The translations under genes and the position numbers were made by a program. A DNA stretch of 43,496 bases, from IMG/VR virus record IMGVR_UViG_3300047409_000572, positions 1 to 43,496 of that record; one strand, 5' to 3'. Positions 7,592 through 16,000 of this stretch are shown here, piece by piece (within the stretch, counting starts at the first letter, position 1; the number at the start of each line of letters is the position of its first letter). The notes below the pieces were generated by a model. That model did not search any database, was not told where the DNA came from, and worked only from the letters and a program-made list of their open reading frames with translations. The stretch comes from a virus.

Positions 7592-10201
7592 ATGCCGGAC
7601 GTGTATCGGCGCCACTACCAGCGTAGGGCGGCCCGGAAGGCCGTCTGGGTCGGGTCGAAGTCGACGCCGGCGAGCGTCACGATCGTCGTGCCTGCGGCGG
7701 CCGCCGCAACCGCTGATGCGCTGACACCAGTCGTCAGGGTCAGCCTGCTTCCCGCGGTCAGTACGGCAACGGCCGACGCCAACACGCCGACGATCAGGGT
7801 GACGCTCCTGGCGCCGCTCGCGGCGGCAACTGCTGACGCGGTCACCCCGACCGTCAAGGTCACCCTGCTGCCCCCGGTCTCGGCAGGGACCGCCGATGCC
7901 AACGCTCCGACCCCGAAGGTCGCGCTCCTACCGGCCGTCACGACCGCGACGGCCGATGCGAACACACCGGTCGTCAAGGTCTCGCTGCTCCCTGCGACAG
8001 TCACGGCCACGGCTGACGGGATCGTCCCCGCGGTCCACGCCAGCAGCCTCGTCGCAGCTCCGCTCGCGACAGCCACTGCCGACGCACTGACGCCCACCGT
8101 CAAGGTCACCATCGTCGCGCCGATCGCGACGGCAACGGCCGACGGGAACACTCCGACCATCCGGCTCACGCTTCTCCCGGCTGCGAGCACGGCAACCGCG
8201 GACGCCTTCGCACCGACGCCCAAGGTCACGGTCCCGCCGAACAGTGCGGCAGCCACGGGCGATGCTCTGGCCCCCACGCCGAAGATCACGGTCATCGCTT
8301 CGATCGCGACGGCGACCGCAGATGGTCTCGCTCCGACGGTTCACACGGACGTCAACATCGCCGCGCCGACGGCGACCGCATCCGCCGACACCTTCAGCCC
8401 GACCGTCCGGATCACCCTCGTCGAGCCGATCGCCACCGCCACCGGTGACGGGCTCGCGCCCACACCGAAGATCACCGTCGTCGGAACGCTCGCGTCGGCC
8501 ACGGCGGACGGGATCGCCCCCGCGTTCTCGACGAGCGTCACGATCGCGGCACCCACCGCCACAGCGACGGCGGACGCGAATGCTCCGATACCGCTGAGCA
8601 CGAGCTCGCCGGCGACGGCCGCCGCCGCCGGCGATGCGAACACCCCGGTCGTCAAGATCACGATCCTCGCCCCGCTGGCGACCGCTACTGCTGACGCGCT
8701 TGCGCCGGCGGTCCACACAAACGTCAACATCTCGGCTCCGACTGCCGCTGCTACCGCAGATGCGGCTACGCCGGTCGTTCGAGTCACCCTGATCGAACCG
8801 ATCGCGACGGCCACAGTCGATGGCCTCGCCCCGACTCCGAAGGTCACGGTCCTGGCGCCGCTCGCAGATGCGGCGGCCGCCGCCCTGGCACCGTCGGTCC
8901 ACACCGACCAGACGATCCTCGCGCCGACGGCAGCTGGCGCTGCGGATGCCATCTCGCCGGTCCTCCGAGTCACCGTCATCGAGCCGATCGCCACCGCGAC
9001 GGCCGATGGAGTCGTCCCGACCGTCAAGGTCACGCTCGTCGCGCCCGTGGCCTCGGCGACAGCCGACGGGCTCGCGCCAGCCGTCACGACGACGGTTCTC
9101 GTATCGGCTCCTACGGCCACGGCGACAGCCGTTGCCCTGGTCCCTGCCGTCTCGACGGACTCGAACACCACGGTCTCGGCTCCCACTGCGCAAGCCAGCG
9201 CAGACGCGACCGTTCCGGTCGTCAGGATCACGCTGCTGCCGGCGACCGACGCTGCTGCAGCTGATGCCTTCGTTCCGGTCATCAGGATCACGGTCTTGGC
9301 GCCGCTGGCAACGGCGACAGCAGATGCGCTGGCGCCGACGATCGAGGCCAGCAATAGCGCGACCGTCCAGGCGCCGACGGCGACCGCCACCGGGGCCGGC
9401 GTCACGCCCACGGTCCGAGTCACGATCGTCGCGCCACTCGCTGCCGCCAGCGGCGACGCGAACACTCCGACGCCGAAGGTCACGGTCCTCGCTCCGCTGG
9501 CCACAGCCTCCGCCTCCGCGCTGGCGCCGGTCGAGACCGAGACGATCCTGCCGGCCACCGCGTCGGCCAGCGCCGCAGCGAACACCCCGACCATCCGGAT
9601 CACGGTTCTGGCTCCTGCGGCAGCAGCAAGCGCCGCGGCGCTGGCCCCGACCATCACGACCACGGCGAGCCAGACGGTCCTGGCTCCGACCGCAGCAGCC
9701 ACGGCAGCGGCTCTCACGCCGAGCGTCAGCGCCGGCGGGTCCATCTCGGTCCCCGTCGCTGAAGCTACGGCTGCCGCACTCGCACCGAGCGTCCGGACCG
9801 GGATCACGATCAGGGCTCCGGTGGCCGGAGCGACGGCCGCAGGCCTGTCACCGAGCGTTCTCAGGGACTTCGTCGTTCATGCCGTGACGGCGGCCGCAAC
9901 GGCCGATGGTCTCCCGCCGATCGTCAAGCTGACCATCGGACCGGATGCAGCGGAGTCCTTCGCGGTGGCTCTGCCACCGGCCGCGCTCCACAAGCTGATC
10001 CAGGGACAGACGGCCGCCGCCCTCGCTGCGGCCCTGAAGCCTCACATCTTCCTGAACAGGTCCGAGTGGAAGCAGCATCACAGCGACGGCTGGCCGCAGT
10101 CCGAGGACGCCCAGTGGCCGCAATCGAACGACGAAGGATGGCTCGTGGGTGTCGGAGCAGGGTGGCCGCAGTCCGATGACGGCAGTTGGGGGGCCGGATG
10201 A
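7592..10201 (+). CDS. Giant 20-residue-repeat protein, probable virion fibre
   Basis: Product of 869 aa with GGAGGGG at 7578-7584 before ATG 7592. Residues 1-25 are basic (YRRHYQRRAARKAVW). From about residue 30 to 810 the protein is a run of some 35-38 repeats of about 20 residues with a core like VTLLAPLATATADALAPT, sometimes lengthened to 22-24 residues. The composition is almost only Ala, Thr, Val, Pro, Leu, Asp and Lys. Residues 825-869 differ sharply: Trp-rich and acidic, with GWPQSxDxxW repeated. The alternation of a hydrophobic strand and an ATATADA turn suggests a beta-solenoid or extended fibre. Its last base pairs overlap the connector gene (ATGA). I infer a head or neck whisker; no enzyme motif is present. 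Confidence 0.82.
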   Translation: MPDVYRRHYQRRAARKAVWVGSKSTPASVTIVVPAAAAATADALTPVVRVSLLPAVSTATADANTPTIRVTLLAPLAAATADAVTPTVKVTLLPPVSAGTADANAPTPKVALLPAVTTATADANTPVVKVSLLPATVTATADGIVPAVHASSLVAAPLATATADALTPTVKVTIVAPIATATADGNTPTIRLTLLPAASTATADAFAPTPKVTVPPNSAAATGDALAPTPKITVIASIATATADGLAPTVHTDVNIAAPTATASADTFSPTVRITLVEPIATATGDGLAPTPKITVVGTLASATADGIAPAFSTSVTIAAPTATATADANAPIPLSTSSPATAAAAGDANTPVVKITILAPLATATADALAPAVHTNVNISAPTAAATADAATPVVRVTLIEPIATATVDGLAPTPKVTVLAPLADAAAAALAPSVHTDQTILAPTAAGAADAISPVLRVTVIEPIATATADGVVPTVKVTLVAPVASATADGLAPAVTTTVLVSAPTATATAVALVPAVSTDSNTTVSAPTAQASADATVPVVRITLLPATDAAAADAFVPVIRITVLAPLATATADALAPTIEASNSATVQAPTATATGAGVTPTVRVTIVAPLAAASGDANTPTPKVTVLAPLATASASALAPVETETILPATASASAAANTPTIRITVLAPAAAASAAALAPTITTTASQTVLAPTAAATAAALTPSVSAGGSISVPVAEATAAALAPSVRTGITIRAPVAGATAAGLSPSVLRDFVVHAVTAAATADGLPPIVKLTIGPDAAESFAVALPPAALHKLIQGQTAAALAAALKPHIFLNRSEWKQHHSDGWPQSEDAQWPQSNDEGWLVGVGAGWPQSDDGSWGAG
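7680..10020 (+). repeat. Coding tandem repeat, period about 60 bp
   Basis: The DNA repeats with a 60-base period through most of this stretch, giving one 20-residue protein unit per period. Units have diverged at many silent and some coding positions, and a few are stretched by 6-12 bases. The reading frame stays open throughout, so selection on the protein is likely. The low-complexity codon use also creates long false reading frames on the other strand. Confidence 0.88.
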
Positions 10202-10863
10202 TCCCGTTCATCAGCGCGTTGGATCTCGGCGCGTACCTGGAGCAGACCCTCGACGACTCCGACCTCCTGGTCGAGATCGCGCTCGACGCCGGATGCCAGA
10301 TGGTCCGTGATGACATCGGGCAGCGGATCAACCTCGAACGGAGCCAGCTCGAGCGCCACGACGGGACGGGCAAGGAGAGCGTCATCCTCCGGGAACTCCC
10401 CGTCGTCGAGGTGCTCCAGGTCCTGGAGGACGACGTCGAGCTCGTCGAAGGAGACGACTACGTCGTCGTCGGTGGCCGTGTTGGCATCCTCTATCGCAAG
10501 GGTGAGACCTGGAGCTGGAGCTGGCGCTGGGGGACACACCGGTGGTCCTTCGGACGGCAGAACGTCGAGGTCGTCTACGACTCGGGCTACGCCGTCGCCG
10601 AGGGCGACGTCGTGGAAGCGGGCTCCGGTGACGATCCGGTCGTGGACAGGGTCCCGTCGAGTATCCGTCTCGTCGCACTCTCCGCCGCTGCGCGGGTCTT
10701 CCGTGCACCGACGCTGCAGGCTGTCGCCTCCGGCATCACCGGGGAGAACATGGGTCCGTACTCCTATACGTCGAATCCGGCCGTCGCGCAGACGATCGCC
10801 GCGGGGCTCCTCGAGGACGAGAAGACGTCTCTCAACCGATACAGGGTTGGGAACGGGCCGTGA
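10198..10863 (+). CDS. Head-tail connector / adaptor protein (HK97 gp6-like)
   Basis: Product of 221 aa. ATG 10198 overlaps the previous stop (ATGA), and a G-rich ribosome site lies at 10188-10193. The N-terminal helices (LEQTLDDSDLLVEIALDAG) followed by a strand region and a long C-terminal Ala-rich helix match the adaptor family that docks below the portal. Four joining genes follow one another here in the usual order (adaptor, closure, gp10-like, terminator), which supports the call. Confidence 0.75.
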   Translation: MIPFISALDLGAYLEQTLDDSDLLVEIALDAGCQMVRDDIGQRINLERSQLERHDGTGKESVILRELPVVEVLQVLEDDVELVEGDDYVVVGGRVGILYRKGETWSWSWRWGTHRWSFGRQNVEVVYDSGYAVAEGDVVEAGSGDDPVVDRVPSSIRLVALSAAARVFRAPTLQAVASGITGENMGPYSYTSNPAVAQTIAAGLLEDEKTSLNRYRVGNGP

Positions 10864-11240
10864 GCTTCGGAGCGCCGCAGGCACTCGACAGGCTCTTCCC
10901 GGAGACCGCCGAGCTGCAGACCGGTGAGCAGTCCTTCGATGAGCAAGGTACCGAGACGATCACCTACACGACGCTCGCCTCCGAGGTCGCGGTGCAACTC
11001 TCGACCGAGGCATCGGTGAGCCTCGTGCAGACGGGCGACGGCTCCTTCGAGGTCCGTGGGCGCAAGGCCATCCTCTACGGCTGGTGGCCGGAGCTGGACG
11101 AGCGCTCGCGCATCATCGTGGATGGTCACACGTACCACGTGCGCGGCGTCTCACCGGACTCCTGGGGGATCGCCCTGGCCGACAAGGGCTGGACGGTCCT
11201 CGTGGTCGAGGAGCGCAACGTGGTCGAGGGCAGCTCGTGA
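10860..11240 (+). CDS. Head closure protein (SPP1 gp16 / head-tail joining type)
   Basis: Product of 126 aa from GTG 10860 (GTGA overlap). It is a small all-beta protein (VRGRKAILYGWWPELDERSR, then DGHTYHVRGVSPDSW), the pattern of head-completion proteins that seal the connector after packaging. Position between the adaptor and the gp10-like protein is standard. Confidence 0.72.
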   Translation: MSFGAPQALDRLFPETAELQTGEQSFDEQGTETITYTTLASEVAVQLSTEASVSLVQTGDGSFEVRGRKAILYGWWPELDERSRIIVDGHTYHVRGVSPDSWGIALADKGWTVLVVEERNVVEGSS

Positions 11241-11578
11241 TCTCGGTGAGCGGTGTCGACGAGACGATCGCGAGGCTCCTCGGTATCGCCGCCAAGGCGG
11301 AGGTCGCCAGGATCGAGGGGGAGCGCAAGGCGGCGGAGCCGGTCCTCAGAGCTGCCCAGGACGGCGTAGCGGTCGACACGGGAGCTCTCAAGGGAACGCT
11401 CCGGATCGAGGAGCGCGAGGGCCATGCGGCTGTGGTGGCCGGGGATGACAACGTCGACTACGCGGCGAAAGTGGAGTTCGCTCCCGATAACGAGCCCTTC
11501 CTCCGTCCCGCCGCGGATGACGCGACGGGCGACGCGGTGCACGAGATCGAGAACGCCATCGGGGACGTGATCCGATGA
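11237..11578 (+). CDS. HK97 gp10-like tail completion protein
   Basis: Product of 113 aa from GTG 11237 (GTGA overlap with the previous gene). The segment AVDTGALKGTLRIEER and the ending EPFLRPAADDATGDAV are signature blocks of the HK97-gp10/tail-component family. It helps join the tail to the head-closure ring. Confidence 0.85.
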   Translation: MISVSGVDETIARLLGIAAKAEVARIEGERKAAEPVLRAAQDGVAVDTGALKGTLRIEEREGHAAVVAGDDNVDYAAKVEFAPDNEPFLRPAADDATGDAVHEIENAIGDVIR

Positions 11579-11967
11579 TGATCGAGGAGCTCCTCGTCGA
11601 GCACCTGAAGGACGACGGGGCGGTCTACGCCCTCGTGGGGGAGCGCATCTTCGCCGGCCGCAAGGTGCTCAACCAGGAGATGCCGCTGATCGCCTATCGG
11701 CGGGTGTCCACGCTGAAGACGATGACCCACGACGGCCCCTCGCTCGCCGGTCCCCGGTTCGACTTCTTCTGCTGGGGCGAGAACGAGACGCAGGCACGTC
11801 AGCTCCGCGTAGCGGTCTCGCAGGCGTTCGACGTCGCGACGACGCCGGAGTTCCGATCGTTCGTGGAGAACGAGCTCGAGCAGGAGTTCCCGCCCGCGTC
11901 CCTGCCGGTCTGCGTCGTCGATGTTCGCGTCTGGTTCGACCCGGCCATCGAAGCCGAAGCCAGCTAG
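11575..11967 (+). CDS. Tail terminator protein (DUF3168-like)
   Basis: Product of 130 aa from ATG 11575 (ATGA overlap; ATG 11578 is also possible). The sequence VYALVGERIFAGRKV, the segment PLIAYRRVS and the later strand RFDFFCWGENETQARQL fit the DUF3168/tail-terminator family that caps the tail tube and stops polymerisation. It is followed by an 84-nt gap and then the tail tube gene, the usual order. Confidence 0.8.
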   Translation: MMIEELLVEHLKDDGAVYALVGERIFAGRKVLNQEMPLIAYRRVSTLKTMTHDGPSLAGPRFDFFCWGENETQARQLRVAVSQAFDVATTPEFRSFVENELEQEFPPASLPVCVVDVRVWFDPAIEAEAS

Positions 11968-12051
11968 TCCAGCCGCATCCCAGGAGGTGTCTTTGGGCTG
12001 ACCTTGCGCTGTCCGCATCACGAACGCGACCACGAGTAGAAGGAGAACACG

Positions 12052-12450
12052 GTGACGACGCAAGCACAGAAGGCCCAAGGCTTCACGATCCAGTGGGGCG
12101 CATCGACCGTCCACGAGGTCCTCAACTTCGACCTCCCGACGGATGTCAGCGAGCTCGACGTGACGAACCATGAGTCGGGCGGCTTCCGCGAGTTCATCGG
12201 CGGCCTCATCGACCCAGGGACCGTCACGTTCCCCGTGAACTACAACGAGACCGACCACGGCGCGTTCCTGGACGCCCAGGGCGACTCGTCGCTCGTCGAC
12301 ACGCTCACGATCACCCCGCCCGACAGCTCGACGTCCTGGACCGTGGACGCGTGGGTCAAGGGGTACACGGTCCACGCGCCGGTGGACGGCGCCTGGACGT
12401 GCGACATCACGTTCCGCCTGACGGGGCTCCTCCAGCACGGAGCGTCCTGA
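12052..12450 (+). CDS. Major tail tube protein
   Basis: Product of 132 aa from GTG 12052 with AAGGAGA at 12040-12046. It is an all-beta protein with FTIQWGASTVHEVLNFDLP near the start, EFIGGLIDPGTVTF mid-way and a C-terminal strand DITFRLTGLLQHG, matching the small tail-tube family of siphophages. It polymerises around the tape measure as the tail tube. The start of a new ribosome site after the only gap in the tail operon fits high expression. Sheath genes are absent, so the tail is not contractile. Confidence 0.85.
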   Translation: MTTQAQKAQGFTIQWGASTVHEVLNFDLPTDVSELDVTNHESGGFREFIGGLIDPGTVTFPVNYNETDHGAFLDAQGDSSLVDTLTITPPDSSTSWTVDAWVKGYTVHAPVDGAWTCDITFRLTGLLQHGAS

Positions 12451-12845
12451 TGACGGTCCTGTCCAGGGACGCGATTCTCGACGCTCCGGACACGGAGTAC
12501 GAGATCGTCGACGTGCCCGAGTGGGGCGGCAAGGTCCGCGTGAAGTCGCTGACGGGCGATGAGCGGGACACCTACGAGCAGTCGATCATCGACCAGCGCG
12601 GGACCGTCACTGCCGCGAAACTCGTGGGCGCGCAGGCTCGCCTGATCGCCCTGACCGCCGTCGATGACGACGGGGCGCTGCTGTTCACCGAGACGGACGT
12701 CAGGGCGCTCGGAGCGAAGTCCGCTCAGGCCCTGAGTCGCGTCTTCGACGTGTCGGCCCGCCTATCCCGTCTGCGGCAGAGGGACGTCGAGGAGCTCGTG
12801 GGAAACTCCGAAGGCACCCAGGGCGACGCTTCGCCCTCCGATTAG
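12450..12845 (+). CDS. Tail assembly chaperone G
   Basis: Product of 131 aa beginning at TGATG overlap with the tube gene. It has the usual acidic and helical chaperone pattern (VRVKSLTGDERDTYEQSI, ARLIALTAVDDDGALLF) and ends shortly after a slip site. It binds the tape measure during tail assembly. The longer product G-T is made by -1 frameshifting at 12800-12806. Confidence 0.85.
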   Translation: MTVLSRDAILDAPDTEYEIVDVPEWGGKVRVKSLTGDERDTYEQSIIDQRGTVTAAKLVGAQARLIALTAVDDDGALLFTETDVRALGAKSAQALSRVFDVSARLSRLRQRDVEELVGNSEGTQGDASPSD

Positions 12846-13015
12846 CTCTCGCTTTCGGGTGCCCTTCCGTTGACGAGTTCCTGCGGTCCCTGTCTTCGCA
12901 GCAGGTCGCTGAATGGGAGGCGTACTTCACGCTGGTCTCTGGACAGGGTGGCCGCGATCCCGACCAGACGACTGCGAACCTCACCGCATGGCTCGAAGCC
13001 CATGAGGGGCGGTAG
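12450..13015 (+). CDS. Tail assembly chaperone G-T (programmed -1 frameshift product)
   Basis: Reading shifts back one base at the heptamer GGGAAAC (12800-12806), which is in the correct X-XXY-YYZ phase of the G frame (GTG GGA AAC). Downstream the new frame is open for 69 codons to TAG 13013-13015. It encodes RRFALRLALAFGCPSVDEFL, then LSSQQVAEWEAYFTLV, the classic T-domain pattern. The fusion is 188 aa. No independent start serves the T part. The tape-measure ATG follows 3 bases later. Coordinates should be read as join(12450..12806, 12806..13015). Confidence 0.88.
12800..12806 (+). promoter_or_regulatory. -1 ribosomal slip site GGGAAAC
   Basis: This is a canonical slippery heptamer, close to the GGGAAAG of phage lambda. 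It lies 36 bases before the G stop codon and in the right phase. Confidence 0.9.
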
Positions 13016-13018
13016 CTG

Positions 13019-16000
13019 ATGTCGACCGTCTCCGAGATCTGGGTCAAGATCAACAGCGACATCTCAGGCCTTCAGCGCGGTCTCCTTTCGTCGGGGACCG
13101 AGCTGAAGGCCTTCTCTGCTACCGCGGCTCAGACGGCCGGCACGACCTCATCGTCGGCAGCGAAGATCGAGACGTCCTACGGCGGGATCGGTGGAACGGT
13201 CCAGAAGCTCGGGCCTGTGTTCATCGCTGCCGGCGCGGCCGCGGTCACCGGGATCGTCAAGGGCATCTCGGCCACGCAGCAGTGGGCCGGCGAGGTCAAG
13301 ACGCTCCAAAGGGTCACGGGCCAATCGGCCGAGGACGCTTCGCGTCTCGCCACCGCTGCGAACACCCTCGGGATCTCGACGTCGACGCTCGCGACGAGCT
13401 TCGGTCTCCTCGGGAAGAACATCATCAACGGGTCGGCGAACCTCGAGAAGTACGGGGTGACGACGAAGGATGCCACGGGCAACACGCTCCCGTTCAACGA
13501 CATCCTCGGGAACATCACTGACAAGTTCGTCTCGCTCCCGAAGGGGATCGAGCAGGCGACGTTCGCGCAGAACGTGTTCGGTCGCGGAGGCAAGGCGTTG
13601 ATCCCCATCCTGTCGCAGGGTCGCGCCGGCCTCGCTTCGCTCGAGGCGGCAGCCGACAAGTACGGGACAACCCTGTCCCAGAAGGACCTGGACGCATCGC
13701 AGGCGTTGACGATCGCGCAGAAGGAGCTCGGGGAAGCGTTCAAGGGCGCCGAGATCTCTATCGGTCGCGACTTCATCCCGGTCCTGACGTCCGCCGTGGA
13801 GAAGGTGACCTCGGTCGTCGAGGTGATCCACAAGATCCCGCAGCCGGTCCTGTCCGCGGGCCTCGCCTTCGTGACGCTCGCCGGAGGCGCGGCTGCCGCC
13901 GGCAAGGTCGTCGGGTTCCTGCAGGACGGCTGGACGAACCTCGGCAACACGCTCGGCATCACCTCCAAGGTGACGGAGACCGCCACGGTCGTCTTGGATG
14001 AGAACACCGCCGCGGTTGTCGGCAACACCGCTGCGCAGGGCTCCTGGGGCGTCGAGGTCAACTCGGCCACGAACGCCATCTCGACGGCCTCTGACGTCAT
14101 CGATGCGGGCACGAAGGCGACGGAGGCCTCCACGACGGCCGTGGTCTCCGACACGGCTGCGCAGGCCGCTCACGCGGCGGCGCAGAAGGGCACCATCGCG
14201 ACGACCGTGAGCCAGATCGCGGGACAGCGGGCCCTGTTCGATGCGACGGTTCTCGGGACCGGAGCGACCGGGGATGCGGCGCTCGCTCAGACGCAGCTGT
14301 TCGAGGCGGAGGGCCTCGCGACCTCCGGGATGGTCGCGGAGACGGCGGCGTGGAAGAGCTTCGGCAGTGCTGGCGTCTTCTCGATCCTGAACTCCGGGCT
14401 GGCGAGCACGGCTGCGGTGCTCTACGGGACGGTGAAGGCGGTTGGGTTCGCCAAGGATGAGTTCACCGACTTCTTCCGGGCGCTCGTCGAGCATGTGAAC
14501 GTAGCCGAGAACACGCGACGAGGCCTCGAAGACATCGGGAACGCGATGCGCCTGTTCGGGTTCGCGGTGCCACACCTCACCAACGATCTGGGTGACTTCC
14601 GTAAGGGCGTCGACGATGTGCAGGCCGGACTGCAGGACGGCTCGATCAGCATCGAGGACGCCAAGACGAAGATCGGCGAGCTCGCCGACAAGTACGGGAT
14701 CGCGAATCTCAACGTCAACACGTTCACGGACAACCTCGCATCGCAGGTCGGGGTCGTGGACAAGGCCGCGATAGCGGCAGCGAAGCACACCCGTGCGATG
14801 CAGCTCCAAGGGCTCGCCATCGGGGAGCTCGCGAGCCACTCTCGGACGGCCACCGGGATCCTCGACCTCATGGGGGAGAGCGCGGCGCAGTTCGGCGCTG
14901 ACGCGCGCAAGGCGTTCCTCGACAGCGACAAGGCGTTCAAGACGTGGGCGACGGACTTCCGGTCTCAGGCCGTCGATGCGTGGAATCAGTTCCGAGATTC
15001 CGCGAGGACCTCCATCGACTTCACGGGATCCATGCTCAAGGATCTGGAGTCGTCGGTGACGGCGGCGCAGCAGGCCCTTGCGGGTGATACGTCGGGGCTC
15101 GGGAAACCTGAACTGGCGAGCCTTCGTGCCGCGGCGCACCTGACCGCCACCGACATCCTGCACACCTTCCAGGCGGCGAAAGCGCAGACCGTTTCGTTCA
15201 GCCGTGACCTCATCGAGATCGGGAAGGTCGGAGGCCAGGCTGGGAAGGATCTTGCGGCCTCCTTCCTGGCTGCTGGAGACACACTCGCGGCGCAGGTCGT
15301 GGCGGACGCGCCGAAGAAGCTCCAGGACAAGATCGTTGGCGCCTTCGGCGCTTCGGAGCACGCCGCTGACAGCTTCTCGACGAAGCTCACGAACGCGATC
15401 GTTGGTCCGCTCGATGACATCTCTGGGCTGCTGGAGGCGATCGCGAAGCATTTCGGGATCGACGTGTCGTTCCTGGATCACGGCTCACAGAAGAAGGCGG
15501 ACTCCCTCAAGACGACCCTGGACTCCATAGCGAAGCACCACCGCGGGGAGATCGACCTGGACACGACCCAGGCGATGGCCGCTCTGGCGAACCTCATCGC
15601 CCGGGAGCATCAGGCGTTCTCCGACGGGAGCGGACCTGTCAGCGTTCACCAGGTCCACGAGGGCGGCCTCATCATGCACACCGGCGGGATGGCAAGCCGG
15701 ATGCACTCGGGACGCCTGGCTGCCGATGAAGTGCCGACCGTGCTGCAGCGCGGGGAGTTCGTGATCCGCAAGCACGCCGCTGCCGCGCTCGGCACGTCGA
15801 CGCTGCGCAGTCTGAACCGGATGCACGCTGGTGGAGCGGTCACGCGGATGCACTCCGACGGTGCTGCAGCGGCGTCCTCCGAAGATCCGAACGCTGGTTT
15901 GACCTGGGGTCCGCGGCCTGTCCCATCGAGGAACGGCAAGATGTTCCTGGATTGGACCGGGCCTATCGCGAGGGGCATGAGCCCCGGAAATGCGATGAAC

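Noticed and set aside
7615-9807. Long minus-strand repeat-rich frames over the 20-residue-repeat gene
   Set aside because: The 60-bp period keeps several frames open at once; only the plus frame has a ribosome site, distinct ends and correct coupling to neighbours.
11968-12051. Small frame in the gap before the tail tube gene (AGGAGG followed by TTG or GTG)
   Set aside because: The possible products are 4-11 residues with no conserved feature; more likely leader sequence.
13148-15481. 777-codon minus-strand frame across the tape-measure gene
   Set aside because: Shadow of the coding strand; Arg/Glu/Leu-biased, no start context, no known motif.
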